Under the pieces are notes generated by a model. The model did no database searches. It saw only the letters and a list, made by a program, of their open reading frames with translations, and was not told the DNA's origin. Shown here in pieces: positions 48,870-60,140 of a stretch of 64,000 bases of DNA. The DNA comes from Chelydra serpentina (lineage: Eukaryota > Chordata > Testudines > Chelydridae). Both the position numbers and the translations under genes were made by a program. Location of the stretch: assembly GCA_037349315.1 (NCBI GenBank), contig JBAIAC010000059.1, forward strand, positions 22,538,501-22,602,500, given 5' to 3'. Numbering within the stretch: the stretch's first letter is position 1; each line of letters starts with the position of its first letter.

Positions 48870-49115
48870 CTGCTGTACAAACATACAGTAAAAGACTGTC
48901 CCTGCCCCAAAGAATTTACAATCTAAATAGATCAGCCAGACAAAAAGAATGGAGAAAAGCAGCATTATTATTCTGATTTTACATATGGTGGATCTGCGGC
49001 ACAGACAGATTAAGCGTCTTGCTCAATGTCACACAGGGCATCTGTGGCAGAGCCGGCAATTAACCCAGATCTGCTGAGTGCCAATTTAGTGCCATAACCA
49101 CAAGGCTATTCTTCC
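48870..49115 (+). repeat. L3/MIR-like relic, long copy
   Basis: ctgctgtacaaacatacagt, tccctgccccaaagaattta, gattaagcgtcttgctcaat, then ggcagagccggcaattaacc. Confidence 0.7.
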
Positions 49116-49384
49116 TCCCCAAAGCCTTTATAAGCACCTGGCAGACCAACCACTTTAATACTCCCTTTTGGACACCTGACATGTCAGGTCTTCATCTTGA
49201 ACATAAATTATATCCATTAAATTGGCGATGGAAAGGCTTTAAAAAACACCCTCAATTATCTCATAAACCACACCAAAATATGAACTTTTTCAAAACAGGG
49301 ACAGAGCTGCTGAAACTCAGGATATTGTTCAGATTAAGATCAGGCAGTGTGTGATCATGGGTGGGGATAAAGGGGAGAGCCCAC

Positions 49385-49560
49385 AGTCAGATGGATGATA
49401 AACAAAGCTTTTACGTTTCTATAGCACCTTTCATCTGGGAAACTCAGGTTCTAATTAACATTTGTAAAGTGCTCTTAACTAGCACCCTGGGAAATAGCTC
49501 AGTAGTATGCCCATTTGACAGACTGAAAGACTGAGGCAAAGAAGGTAGGACTGTGGAAGT
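49385..49560 (+). repeat. L2/MIR-like relic
   Basis: agcttttacgtttctatagc, acatttgtaaagtgctctta and aaagactgaggcaaagaagg are degraded 3' module phrases. Confidence 0.45.
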
Positions 49561-49689
49561 TCTCATTCATATATGTTCATATAAGTGACTTAAAAGTCTA
49601 AGCTCTTGTCATCAGGGATGTCTTGTGGCACATTTACAGGGCAAGGAGTACCATTGGTTTCTATACTAAAATAATAATATTTGCAATTT

Positions 49690-49905
49690 TATTTTCTATC
49701 CCATTCCTTATGCAGTCTAACATTGTTTGCTTTTTTTTATTTTTTTACTGCAACTGCACACTAAACAGAGGTTCTCATTGAGTTGTCCACAATGACACCC
49801 TGGTTCTTCTCCTGAGGGGTTACAATTAATTTGGAATACAAGGTGCAGGAGTAATTCAGATTAGTCCTTCCAATGTGCTTTACTTTGTATTTGTCAGCGT
49901 ATGTC
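49690..49905 (-). mobile_element. CR1 ORF2 fragment, antisense
   Basis: tcattgagttgtccacaatg, then gttcttctcctgaggggtta and gtgctttactttgtatttgt match the antisense of the CR1 ORF2 segment upstream of the 3' end. Confidence 0.65.
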
Positions 49906-51199
49906 TAAGGATTTGCCCAGGGTCATAAAGTCCGTATCAGAGCTGGGAATAGAACCCAGGGGACTGCCTGGGACAACAAGGAGTGGGATAGAAGGGAATC
50001 AGGACAAGCCCCATAGCAGCAACAAGGAAGACAGACTTGTAGAACAGGTACAATGGTATGCTGTAGTGTGGCTTAATGGAAAGAGTCATTAAAAGAAGGT
50101 AAATGGATACAGCTTAAGGGAGTCCTTTCACCCCTCACTCCAGATTTTGCAGTACCTGTATTAGGCTGCACTGGTCTCACTTTCTCACCAATATTTCTGC
50201 TATTGCTGCTCTGTCTGGCATTGGAGTGACATAGCAGTGGAAGGAAAAGAGATCCGCTGTTCAGCACAAACCACAACAGGTTCGGTTAAGGCACATAAGA
50301 AGTGCTTAGACCCTCCATGCAGAAGTTATGTCATAACACGGTATTGCTTTTAACTTAGCTAGCTGTGAGACAACTGAAAATCCTGTTGCCCAGTGGAGGG
50401 TAAATACAATTACCAGCGCAACAAGAGCTAAACCTGCGGCAACCGGTCCCACCTGAACCCATTCCGGGGTGGCACTAAATCTCCTGAATGTCAGAGATAG
50501 TGACAATCGCACAGATTGGGGGCTGCCTTGGGGCACAGAGCAGGCACGTACAATAGAATGATTCATTTGTTAGGTCTGCCAACGGTACAATCTTCCATTC
50601 ACGCATCAACCCTGAGTGACTGGGAGGAGGAGGGGGGTGGCACACAGCTGGCTAGACAGCAAGTAAAAGGTTAAATACATGTGAGCCGAACACAAGGTGT
50701 AGCATGCATGTCTCTGAGCCGCAGCTGATTATGCCACATGCAAATCGCTTCAGACAGACAATCCACTGCATTAAACGTGGGAGGGTGGTTGTTGTTGATG
50801 TCTTAATTCCCACCCTGGGCTTTAATTTCAGCACTGGTTGTATTTAAAGCTCTTCCTAGGCGAGGCTAAGAACTTTTTCATACTTATAGAAGAATAAATG
50901 AATTTCCTCCTCCTCCCCACCCCCAAGCCGTGTCCCTCTCTCCCCTGCCTGAAGAAGAATAAACCAGAAACTCCAGATAATCTGATTTCACAGCAGGCTG
51001 CACTTCCCTCTAAAAACAGCCCGTCAATGCCCAGGAGATGAAAGGGGACTTGGACCTCAAAGAGTGGCGTGTGGGGAGCTGAATGAGCCACACACAAGAA
51101 GGCAGGGCAGGTTAAAAGCCCACGGAGGAGATTTTTTTTTTTAATACACAAGTATTTTAAAGAAAGAGCCAGAGGAGGAGGAGAAAATAATGGAGCAGG
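49906..51199. other. Stretch without recognised genes, next to the CpG island
   Basis: A MIR-like tail is at about 49906-49980. The rest is unassigned. It lies just inside the putative first intron, a typical place for enhancers, but no specific element can be named. Confidence 0.4.
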
Positions 51200-51730
51200 T
51201 TGCCCCAGGGGAAAGCAGAGGGGCAGTCAGTCATTGCGCCGAGAGGCCGGGGGCAAAGGAGGGAGCTGGGTGAGGGCTGCGCCCCGGGGGCGACAGTAGA
51301 GGAAAGCAGGGAGACGACAGGGGCCAGGGAGGCGAGCGGGGGGGACCGATCGCGGAGCAGCCGCTGCACCTACCTGGCTGAATTTCCTCTCCCATAAGCC
51401 GGGACAGAAGCAGCGAAGCAAATCCTCTTTGCGGAGCAGCGCCTCCCCCCGCTCCGGCTCCCCGCCCGCACAAGGTCACCCGGGCTGCGCTCCACTTCGC
51501 AAACTTCTCGGGGGTGAGTTCGGGCCCGATCCTCTCTTGGCGACTCCCAGCGGCCGGTCCCGCTCCCGACGCGGGGGGACGCGAGTCAGCTGCGATCGCC
51601 GCAGCTCGGGCAGCAACTCCTCGCCGCGAAGGTCTCAGCAACCTGCAGCCTCCCTCCGCACCGCGCGGCCCGGTCCGCTCGGTCCCGCCCCCCGGCTCGG
51701 CCCCTCCCACTGCCATGCCGGGGCTCGCAG
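51200..51730 (-). promoter_or_regulatory. CpG island, likely RASSF7 promoter
   Basis: About 500 bp are GC-rich and dense in CpG, with runs such as cgccgcgaagg, gcgcggcccgg and gacgcgggggg. The island carries no transposon ends or target-site duplications, unlike the other GC-rich blocks in the window, which lie in hAT elements. A minus-strand donor at 51374/51373 shows that transcription toward RASSF7 is possible. A plus-strand GGGGGTGAGT (about 51509-51518) could be a donor of a divergent transcript. No TATA box is evident, as is usual for CpG-island promoters. Confidence 0.6.
51374..51716 (-). other. RASSF7: Putative RASSF7 noncoding exon 1 with upstream ORF start
   Basis: On the minus strand the exon would end ...GGAAATTCAGCCAG before GTAGGT. 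An ATG at 51395 begins MGEEIQPG and is open to the donor. The same frame stays open back to another ATG at 51716. Spliced to the exon at 1381, the short version gives a 24-residue upstream ORF. It ends in a TGA whose A is the A of the RASSF7 ATG (base 1329). The true 5' end of the exon is unknown; 51716 only marks the farthest in-frame ATG. Confidence 0.45.
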
Positions 51731-52129
51731 GTGTGGGCAGAGCTCCTCCGCCAGCCCCACACCCCCCATTCTGGGTCGGGGGGTGTCAAATTCCCACCCC
51801 ACGTCCCAATCCAATTTTGGCCAGATGCCCCATCTTTAAAAGTCCCCCCCTCTCCCCCAAAAAACCACAGATCCAAGCCTTGGGGTGTTCAAAATCCAGA
51901 TCCTATTCCTTATCCTGTGGCTTGATCCCATCTCTAGTGCAGAGACACTCCCTAGCCTCTTCACTAAAGAAGGCCTCCATGGAGGCACCTGGGATTTAAA
52001 GGCCCCCTCCAGCACTTTTAAAATGTCTTACTTTTCTACGCTCAATTTTGGGGGTCTGATCTGCATTCCACTCAAGTCAATGTGTGGCCTTCCACTGAAA
52101 AAGTCCCTTTCCCACCATTATCATTGTCA
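51731..52129. other. Upstream flank without recognised genes
   Basis: CCCC-rich text follows the CpG island. No repeat or gene is recognised. Confidence 0.4.
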
Positions 52130-52950
52130 TCCATGGCAAAATTTGCAGATGATACAAAATTACCTGAGGTGGCAAAATTTGCAGATGTTGCAAAATTACT
52201 CAAGATAGTTAAGCCAAAGCAAACTGCGAGGAGTTACAAAGGGATCTCACAAAACTGGGTGGCTGAACAACAAAATAGCAGATGAAATTCGATGCTGATA
52301 AATGCATGTTGGAAAACATAATCCTAACTATACATACAAAATCATGGGGGTCTAAATCAACTGTTACTACTCAAGAAAAAGATCTTGGAGGCATTGTGGA
52401 TAGTTCTCTGCAAACATCTGCTATATGTGCAGTGGCAGTCAAAAACCTAACAATGTTAGGGACCATTGGAAAAGGGATATATAATAAGACAGTGTATCAT
52501 GATGCCACTATAATAATCCATGGGACAGCCATATATGAATACTGAGTGCAGTAGAGAAGCAGAGAAGGGCAGCAAAAATGATTAGGGGGATGGAACATAT
52601 GAGGAGAGATTTCCAAGTTGGAAATTCCCAATCTTTTAAAAGAGACAACTAAAGGGGGATATGATAAAGGTCTTTAAAATTATGAATGGTGTGGAGAAAA
52701 AATGTTATTTACTCCTTCTCATAACACAAGAACCAGGGGTCACCCAATAAAATTAACAGGCAACAGGTTTAAAACAAAGATAAGGAAGTATTTCTTCACA
52801 AAATGCAGAGTCAACCTGTAAAACTTGTGGCTATTAGCCAAGATAGTCAGGGACGCAACCCTATGCTCTGGGTGTCCCTAGCCTCTGACGGCTGGGCTAC
52901 ATAGATGGACCACTGGTCTGACCCCCACTGTGGCCATTCTTATGTTCTAT
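52130..52950 (+). mobile_element. CR1 LINE 3' portion
   Basis: aaatttgcagatgatacaaa marks the end of the RT domain (Phe-Ala-Asp-Asp, the catalytic box). It is followed by a degraded ORF2 tail and the terminus cactggtctgacccccactg. The FADD segment is duplicated with change (atttgcagatgttgc). All frames are broken. Confidence 0.85.
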
Positions 52951-53437
52951 CAGAAATTCTGACCTGTCCCCTCCTCTCTGCCCACTTCCTTCTCTCCACA
53001 TCTCTATCCCCCTCTTCTGAATTTTGCTTCTATTATTTTGTCATCTTAATCATTTTTTTAACTAGTTGGGTTTTTATAAACAAACTGCAAATTGTGTCAT
53101 ACAAATAACTGATTCATATTAAACTGAAATGGTCTGAAGTAAATAGGATGAAATTCAATAAGGACAAATACTCCACTTAGGAAGGAACAATCCATTGCAC
53201 ACATACAAAATGGGAAATGACTACCAAGGAAAAAGTACCGTGGAAAGGGATCTGGGGGTCATAGTGGACCACAAGCTAAATATGAGTCAATAGTGTAACT
53301 GTTGCCAAAAAAAGCAAACATCCTTCTGGGATGTATTAACATGAATGTTATAAGCAAGACACAAGAAGTAATTTTTCTGCTCTACTCCGCACTGATTAGC
53401 CTCAACTGGAGTAGTGTGTCCAGTCCTAGGCGCTACA

Positions 53438-55231
53438 CAGGGCTGGCTCCAGGCACCAGCTGACCAAGCACGTGCTTGGGGCAGCACCTTCTAAGGGGCG
53501 GCCAAGCTTGGGGCGGCGGGGCAGCACTTGAGGTTTTTTTGTTTTGTTTTGTTTCGGCAGGGTGGCGCTCGGGGGAGGGGTATTTTGTTTTTGTTTCAGC
53601 GGGGCGGCGCTGGGGGGGGTTGTTTTGGCGGTGCTCGGTGGAGAGGGGGCTTGTTTCGGCAGAGTGGCGTTCGGGTGGGTTGTTTTGGCGGGGCGGTACT
53701 CAGGGGGGGTTGTTTTTGTTTCGGCGGGGTGGCGCTGGGGGGGGTTGTTTCGGTGGGGCGGTGCTCGGTGGAGAGGGGGCTTGTTTCGGCAGAGTTGCGT
53801 TCAGGTGGGTTGTTTTGGCGGGGCGGTACTCGGGGGGGGTTGTTTTTGTTTGGGTGGGGCGACGCTGGGGGGGGGTTGTTTTGGCAGGGTGGTGCTCGGT
53901 GGAGAGGGGGCTTGTTTCGGCAGCGTGGCGTTCAGGTGGGTTGTTTTGGCGGGGCGATACTTGGGGGGGGTTCTTTTTGTTTCGGAGGGGCGGCGCTGGG
54001 GGGGTTGTTTCGGCGGGGCGGTGCTCGGTGGAGAGGGGGCTTGTTTCGGCAGAGTGGTGTTCGGGTGGGTTGTTTTGGCGGGGTGGTACTCAGGGGGGTG
54101 TTTTTGTTTCGGCGGGGTGGCGCTGGGGGGGGTTGTTTCGGCGGGGCGGTGCTCGGTGGAGAGGGGGCTTGTTTAGGCAGAGTGGCGTTCGGGTGGGTTG
54201 TTTTGGTGGGGCGGTACTCGGGGGGTGTTTGTTTTTGTTTCGGCGGGGCGACGCTGGGGGGGTTGTTTTGGCAGGGTGGTGCTCGGTGGAGAGGGGGCTT
54301 GTTTCAGCAGAGTGGCGTTCAGGTGGGTTGTTTTGGCGGGGCGATACTCGGGGGGGGTGTTTTTGTTTCGGAGGGGCGGCGCTGGGGGGGTTGTTTCGGT
54401 GGGGCGGTGCTCGGTGGAGAGGGGGCTTGTTTCGGCAGAGTGGTGTTCGGGTGGGTTGTTTTGGCGGGATGGTACTCAGGGGGGTTTGTTTTTGTTTCGG
54501 CGGGGCGGCGCTGGCGGGGGTTGTTTCGGCGGGGTGGTGCTCGGTGGAGAGGGGGCTTGTTTAGGCAGAGTGGCGTTCGGGTGGGTTGTTTTGGCGGGGC
54601 GGTACTCGGGGGGTGTTTGTTTTTGTTTCGGCGGGGCAACGCTGGGGGGGGTTGTTTTGGCAGGGTGGTGCTCGGTGGAGAGGGGGCTTGTTTCAGCAGA
54701 GTGGCGTTCAGGTGGGTTGTTTTGGCGGGGCGATACTCGGGGGGGGGTGTTTTTGTTTCGGAGGAGCGGCGCTGGGGGGGGTTGTTTTGGTGGGGCGGTG
54801 CTCGGTGGAGAGGGGGCTTGTTTCGGCAGAGTGGTGTTCGGGTGGGTTGTTTTGGCGGGGCAGTACTCGGGGGGGGTGTTTTTATTTCGGCGGGGCGGCG
54901 CTGGGGGGGGTTGTTTTGGCGGGGCGGTGCTTGGTGGAGAGGGGGCTTGTTTCGGCAAAGTGGCGTTCAGGTGGGTTGTTTTGGCGGGGCGATACTCGGG
55001 GGGGGGGTTGTTTTTGTTTCAGAGGGGCGGCGCTGGGGGGGGTTGTTTCGGCAGGGCGGTGCTCGGTGGAGAGGGGGCTTGTTTCCGCAGAGTGGCGTTT
55101 GGGTGGGTTGTTTTGGCGGGGCGGTGCTCGGGGGGGGGGGGGGTTGTTTTTGTTTTGGCAGGGCGGCGCTCGGGTTTTTGTTTGTTTGTTTGTTTTTGCT
55201 TGGGGCAGCAAAAAAGTTAGAGCCGGCCCTG
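53438..55231. mobile_element. hAT element expanded by an internal minisatellite
   Basis: The ends are CAGGGCTGGCTCCAGGCACC and gttagagccggccctg. The 8-bp duplications are GCGCTACA (53430-53437) and GTGCTACA (55232-55239), one mismatch. Both subterminal parts carry cttggggcagca, in the same direction, as in related turtle hAT elements. Nearly all of the interior is the tandem array. No transposase is present. Confidence 0.9.
53540..55190 (+). repeat. Three-level tandem array (32, 130, 390 bp)
   Basis: The marker gagagggggc recurs at 53641, 53771, 53902, 54031, 54159, 54289, 54417, 54547, 54678, 54808, 54937 and 55069, giving 128-132-bp monomers. Each monomer is built of four diverged sub-units starting ttgttt. 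Diagnostic variants recur every third monomer: gtggtgttcggg at 54031, 54417 and 54808; ttgtttaggcag at 54159 and 54547; ttgtttcagcag with cgatactc at 54289 and 54678. The plus strand is almost free of A and full of G runs. Confidence 0.95.
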
Positions 55232-55690
55232 GTGCTACATTTCAGGAAAGATGTGGGCAAATTGGAGAAAGTCCAGAAGAGAGCAACAAAAATGATTAAA
55301 GGTCTAGAAAACATGATCTCCGAGGGAAGATTGAAAAAATTGTGTTTGTTTAGTCTGGAGAAGAGAAGACTGAGAGGGGAAATCATAAAAGTTTTCAAGT
55401 ACATAAAAGGTTGTTACATGGAGGATGGAGAAAAATTGTTCTCCTTAACCTCTGAGGCAATGGGCTTAAATTGCAGCAAGGGCTGTCTAGGTTGGACATT
55501 AGGAAAAACTTCTTGTCCTGGAATAAATTGAGGGAGATTGTGGAATCTCCGTTATTGGAGATTTTTAATAGCAGGCTAGACAAATACCTGTCAAAGATGG
55601 TCTAAATAATACTTAGCCCTGCCATGAGTGCAGGGGACTGGACTAGATGATCTCTCGAGGTCCCTTCCAGTCCTACACTTCTGTGATTTT

Positions 55691-56164
55691 AACCATTCAC
55701 ATTATATATGTACATAAATGTTTAAAATATAGCTAAGGTTAGATAGCACATGGATAATATATTATGAGAAGTTTATATACCATTTATTATGTTTGTTTTT
55801 GTGTATATTTTAAAGTTAAATAAAAAGTTAATAGAAAAAATGCTGACCTGTCATGGAAAAAACATTATTTATCCTATGTATCTTAAATCATCTCCTGTTA
55901 TTTGTTCATTGTAGGGCCTTTGTTCCACCTCATCTCCCACCCCAGGGGATGGGGGAAGGGTTGAGAAGAGCTATGTGGAACCATAAAGACATCCCAAACC
56001 AGCCCACATTCCCCTACTTCTGGGTTTCACTCCAAAACCGAACATTCAGACTCTGTTTGTGAACCACAGCCAACCTGGGCCACTTTACCGTTTCCAAGGA
56101 CAACCTGACCATTCCAGTTTCCTGTCGCAGACAAAGCAGTTTGCCGTTGCACTGTCAACGGCAC
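55691..56164. other. Stretch without recognised genes
   Basis: An AT-rich segment follows the CR1 terminus. No gene is recognised. Confidence 0.4.
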
Positions 56165-56310
56165 CGTGAAGGCTTAAGAAGAGCTCCGTGTAAGCTCAAA
56201 AGCGTGTCTCTCTCACCAGCAGAAGTTGGTCCAATAAAAGATATTCCCTCACCCACCTTGTCTCGCTAATATCCTGGGACTGACCCGGCTATAACATCGC
56301 CGCTTAAAAC
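56165..56310 (-). mobile_element. Penelope-like element fragment
   Basis: aagaagagctccgtgtaagc, then agcagaagttggtccaataa and cacccaccttgtctcgctaa. The same module in the opposite direction is at 60596. Confidence 0.6.
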
Positions 56311-57334
56311 TTCTTCCGTTTCCAGGGCTGTAAAGCTAGCACCTTTTATGAGCACACCACATTTCAATTTAAAAAACAAATCCCTTTCTAGTAGAAGCTA
56401 ACTGGCACACCAGGTTCTCTGTTAAAACAATACATAAAGAGCAATGTGAATACAATGCTGTTGTTCATTAGAAAGTGCTGAAGGTTTATTTCACTCTTCA
56501 AAATTAGTGTTATAGACCAGTTGTTTTGGAACTAAAACCCAGCACCCACTTGCGGCTAAGCATTATAGTTGAGTACAGAAATCAATTATGAGGCCACCTT
56601 CTTCTCCTCTGACGCTAAATCTATGCAGTGTTAGTATCAAAGGCCCAATCCTGCTGTGTAACTATAAATCTACTCCGTTAGCATTTCAATGTCAAGAAAT
56701 ATTCTCTGATGTTTTACTCCTGGTGAATCTTCCTCCGCTTTCTATGTCACAGTATTGCTGGCCATCCACTTTCATTGACTAATAAAATAGTAACTTTTTA
56801 AAAGCTTAAGAAATCCCACGGTTCAGATCCTTCAAGGCCATAAAAGGTTAATGGTTCTTTAAACAAAGCAGCGGTAGGACAATGGCAGAGATAATAGACA
56901 CACAGAGAATTCAAGCTCAGGGCCTCATTGGCAACCAGGTGACACAGTAATTGGAGCTGATATGACCACACAAGGGGGGGAGTGCTCGGCTGTAATCCAA
57001 GCTGCACCTGTAAGAAAACAACCTGTTAGGCCATTTGAGCTGCTGCCAGCTAATCAGCTGGTGCTTTCACCAAGTGCACCTGGAGTCCTTATGGAAGACT
57101 CCCAATATGAGCACAGGAATTGCCTTACAGAATCTGAAGGACTCTATCTAGACAAGTATTCTGTTTCTGCCAGTGGCCTGTACCAGCTGCTTCAGAGGAA
57201 AGTGTAAGAAACTCTCCAGTAGGTGGCTATGGCATAATCTGTCTTCAAACAAAGTTTTCTCCTAAACTCCATAACTGAGGGGTTGGCTTGTGCCCATAAA
57301 CTGACTGATTTATATCCCTCCCAAACTCTCTTTT

Positions 57335-57600
57335 TCAGCCTTGCTACTGCAACTCTGGATGTTCTTTTTATCCATAAAAATATCCAATCCTTTTTGGAAT
57401 CCTGCTACACTCTTGGGAGCAATGAGATTTTGTGATAATGAGTTCCACAGGCTAGTTGCATGGACAAAGCATTTCCTTGTCGATTTTAAAATTGCATTTA
57501 CTCCAGTGGTGCAGAACCAAGCCCTATATTTTTATTCAACTTCTTCCTTCATCCTCCCCGTCCTCTCTGAATCAAAGCAGTTTGTATTCCAAGATCGCAG
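57335..57600 (-). mobile_element. CR1-like fragment, antisense
   Basis: taatgagttccacaggctag, then caaagcatttccttgtcgat and tcttccttcatcctccccgt resemble the antisense CR1 ORF2 tail. The fragment is diverged. Confidence 0.55.
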
Positions 57601-58707
57601 GACTGGGCCCCTGATCAGCTGAGAATGATCTCAATGTCAGAGTGAGCTAGTTTTAGATTGTTCAGACTCCACATGGCTCATGTAGGTATATGGGAAAGTT
57701 TTCTATCAGCATTGTTCAGAGAAGCAGCTGAAATGTTCCTCAAACCCGGGTTACAAAATGTCAGTCTGATCATATCACAGAGGCTTATAAGATTCCGGAT
57801 TCCTTAATTACAGGCTTTAGTCTGTGAATTTTAAGGGAAATCCCTGCAGCATATTGATTTGGATTATTACTGAGTAAAAAAGCCAACAGGGAGTTACTGT
57901 CAAGCACAGCAAGATAAACCTGCTTCATAAAAATAATTAAAAGCCTGTGTTTTTCCAACGATAGGGCTGTGCCATAAAACTGCTGCCTTTCTTGGCAGAG
58001 ATCTACATGGTGTTTGAGAAAATAATCTCTGTTGCGAGAGGAACTGCCTGGAATGAAATGTGCCTACTTGATGTTTTCTAAAGTCCAATCATCTGCCAAA
58101 GCCGTTAAGTATTAGAGCTTTAAAAGATCTGAGCCCTGACTAAAGGACTTTGGGGCAGGCCCTTCATTTCAGGTACAGTATTTTGCAATCTACACACCAC
58201 AAATTTAAGAAACATGATACAAGGAGGAAAGGAGACAAGCCGAGTAGGTTTGGGAACACACAGGTGCCTCAAAGCATGATGAAGGGCTATTGTAGTGTCC
58301 CTGGTGCTGTGGATGTTATGGTTTCTCCTCACCATTTTCTCTCAGAAGACCCATTTCTTCCATGAGGCCCACAACATAAATATCAGTATCTACATATAAT
58401 ATTTACCTACAATCTCAATATCTTCTCTGTGAGCCAGATTCTGAACCCCTTACTCCTGAGATTCATACCTGATTCCACAACTCAATGGAGCTACTCCAAG
58501 AGTAAGACACTTGCACCCATTGAGTAGTATATCAGAATCTGATCCTCTATGTGGCTGTTAGGCCCTGATCCTGCCAAGGCTTATGTGCACATGCTTAATA
58601 TATTAAGCATACAAGTTGTCTTATCAAAGTCAGTGGTTTTGATGAGATTACTGTCACATGTTTAACATGAAGCATGCGTAAGTCTTTACAGGTTTGGGAT
58701 CTGCGGT
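57601..58707. other. Stretch without recognised genes
   Basis: An L3-like relic (ggccctgatcctgccaaggc, catgcttaatatattaagca) is at about 58560-58690. Otherwise unassigned. Confidence 0.45.
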
Positions 58708-58893
58708 GGGGAGGGATAGCTCAGTGGTTTGAGCATTGGCCTGCTAAACCCAGGGTTGTGAGTTCAATCCTTGAGGGGGCCATTTAGGGATCTGGGGCAA
58801 AACATTGGGGATTGGTCCTGCTTTGAGCAGGGGGTTGGATTAGATGACCTGTTAAGGTCCCTTCCAACCCTGATATTCTATGATTCTATGATA
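58708..58893 (+). mobile_element. Cryptodiran tRNA-derived SINE with CR1 tail
   Basis: Same structure as the copy at 6541. The B box is gttgtgagttcaatcc, and the tail ends with the tattctatgattctatga repeat of CR1 termini. Confidence 0.93.
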
Positions 58894-59713
58894 CAAGATT
58901 GTTAACTCTCCAGGAAAGGTACAGTGCCAAATTCATTGTCTGATCTTAGCAAACTATAGATTACAAAAAATAATTCAAAAAACTCACCCCACCCCTCCTG
59001 TCCCCCAAGATATTTTGCATTTGATTCGCCACTAAACTACTCCAATTTATTTTGGTGCAACTGCACTGGAATAACACCATTATGACATTAGAGAAATGCA
59101 GGGGTGGACCAGGCCCTTTGTTACTAAACAGCAAGGGGCTGGATTCTCTATTGTGGGCCAGCAGTTTGCTGCTGGGAAAGCGTTGGAGCTAGTTGCCGGC
59201 GCTCTGATTCTGCGCCACCAGTGTCGGCATCTGTTAGAGCAGCCATCGGAGGACCAGCATAGCATTATGAAGCATCTTTGACACATCCTTCCCCTTCCCC
59301 ACCCCTCGCTGGACAGTGCGGGGCAGCTACCTCAGGAGCTTTACAGCAGCAGGGGGAATTCCACGAGGGGAATTCTCCACTGGCTATTTACAACTGACAG
59401 GGGCTCCATCTGGGCCACCTGAGAAGTGCAAAGGGCATGGAGTTCAACAGAGAATCTGGGGCCGTGTGTCATTAACTGGCACATGTCCACTTTCGATGTG
59501 TTTTTCTATTCCCAGAAAGGTTTTTGTGGTGGTTTCTATTTTGAGATTACTGGCAAAAGGATAGTATTCACGCTGGATCCCAGTGATCGTGGCGGTTCAG
59601 TGCTGCGATGGGTTACAGGGCTCTTGGGCTGCATTACATTATTATACTGACATATGCATTACTGTATACTTGGCTAGAATACTTGGTATCCTGTTGGGTG
59701 AGCTGTGTCAGAC
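58894..59713. other. Stretch without recognised genes
   Basis: There are short open frames on both strands at 59080-59290 and 59316-59650, without recognisable motifs. Confidence 0.4.
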
Positions 59714-59716
59714 TAA

Positions 59717-60014
59717 GGGCTGGTCTACACTACGGGGGCGGGGGGTCGATCTAAGATACGCAACTTCAGCTACGTAAATAACGTAGCTGAAGTCGAATAT
59801 CTTAGATGGATTTTTAAAAGTACTTACCCCGGTCCACACGGCAGCAGGCAGGCTCCCCCGTCGACAGCGCTTCCTCCGCTCGCGGAGCTGGAGTTCCGGT
59901 GTCGACGGGGAGCGGCTCTGGGATCGATTTATCGCGTCTAGACGAGACGCGATAAATCGATCCCAGAACATCGATAGCTACCCGCCGAATCGGGCGGGTA
60001 GTGTAGACGTAGCC
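59717..60014. mobile_element. Harbinger-like MITE with two internal palindromes
   Basis: The ends GGGCTGGTCTACACTAC and gtagtgtagacgtagcc pair at 13 of 17 positions. TAA flanks both sides (59714-59716 and 60015-60017). Two internal inverted repeats are acttcagctacgt around aata, and gggatcgatttatcgcgtct near 59923 with its complement near 59945. No coding sequence. Confidence 0.85.
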
Positions 60015-60069
60015 TAAGTGTCCCTTGGGGTTTGTAAGTGATGCAATAGGTTAGTATGTTGCTGTCACC

Positions 60070-60140
60070 CAGCAGATAATGCATCTGTCACAGTATAAGA
60101 CAGTCCCCTGCCCTGGAGAGTTTACAATCTAGAAGAAACA
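60070..60140 (+). repeat. L3/MIR-like relic
   Basis: acagtataagacagtcccct, then ggagagtttacaatctagaa. Confidence 0.55.

Larger units (their letters stand above)
1382..51373 (-). other. RASSF7: Putative 50-kb RASSF7 intron 1
   Basis: The acceptor is at 1383-1382. The best minus-strand donor found upstream is CAG followed by GTAGGT, with the intron starting at 51373 inside a CpG island. The pairing is inferred from splice-site quality, strand and the lack of any other unmethylated-looking GC island outside transposons. Human RASSF7 is compact, so an intron this long would be notable. Intervening alternative first exons cannot be excluded. Confidence 0.45.
53110..55690 (+). mobile_element. CR1 LINE 3' portion, split by a hAT element
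   Basis: The left part (atgaaattcaataaggacaa to ctaggcgctaca) ends at 53437 and the right part resumes at 55232 (gtgctacatttcagg). The restored text is canonical CR1: Lys-Val-Gln-Lys-Arg-Ala-Thr-Lys-Met-Ile-Lys at about 55267, Leu-Glu-Lys-Arg-Arg-Leu-Arg-Gly at about 55360, and the 3' end tagatgatctctcgaggtcc. It is non-functional. Confidence 0.9.

Noticed and set aside
53476..55531. Very long plus-strand open frames (362, 667, 210, 340 and 237 codons) encoding Gly/Phe/Arg-rich repeats, plus Pro/Thr/Asn-rich frames on the minus strand
   Set aside because: They are translations of the minisatellite in several frames at once. The plus strand almost lacks A and every stop codon needs A, so all frames stay open by composition. 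The 667-codon frame runs on into CR1 text.
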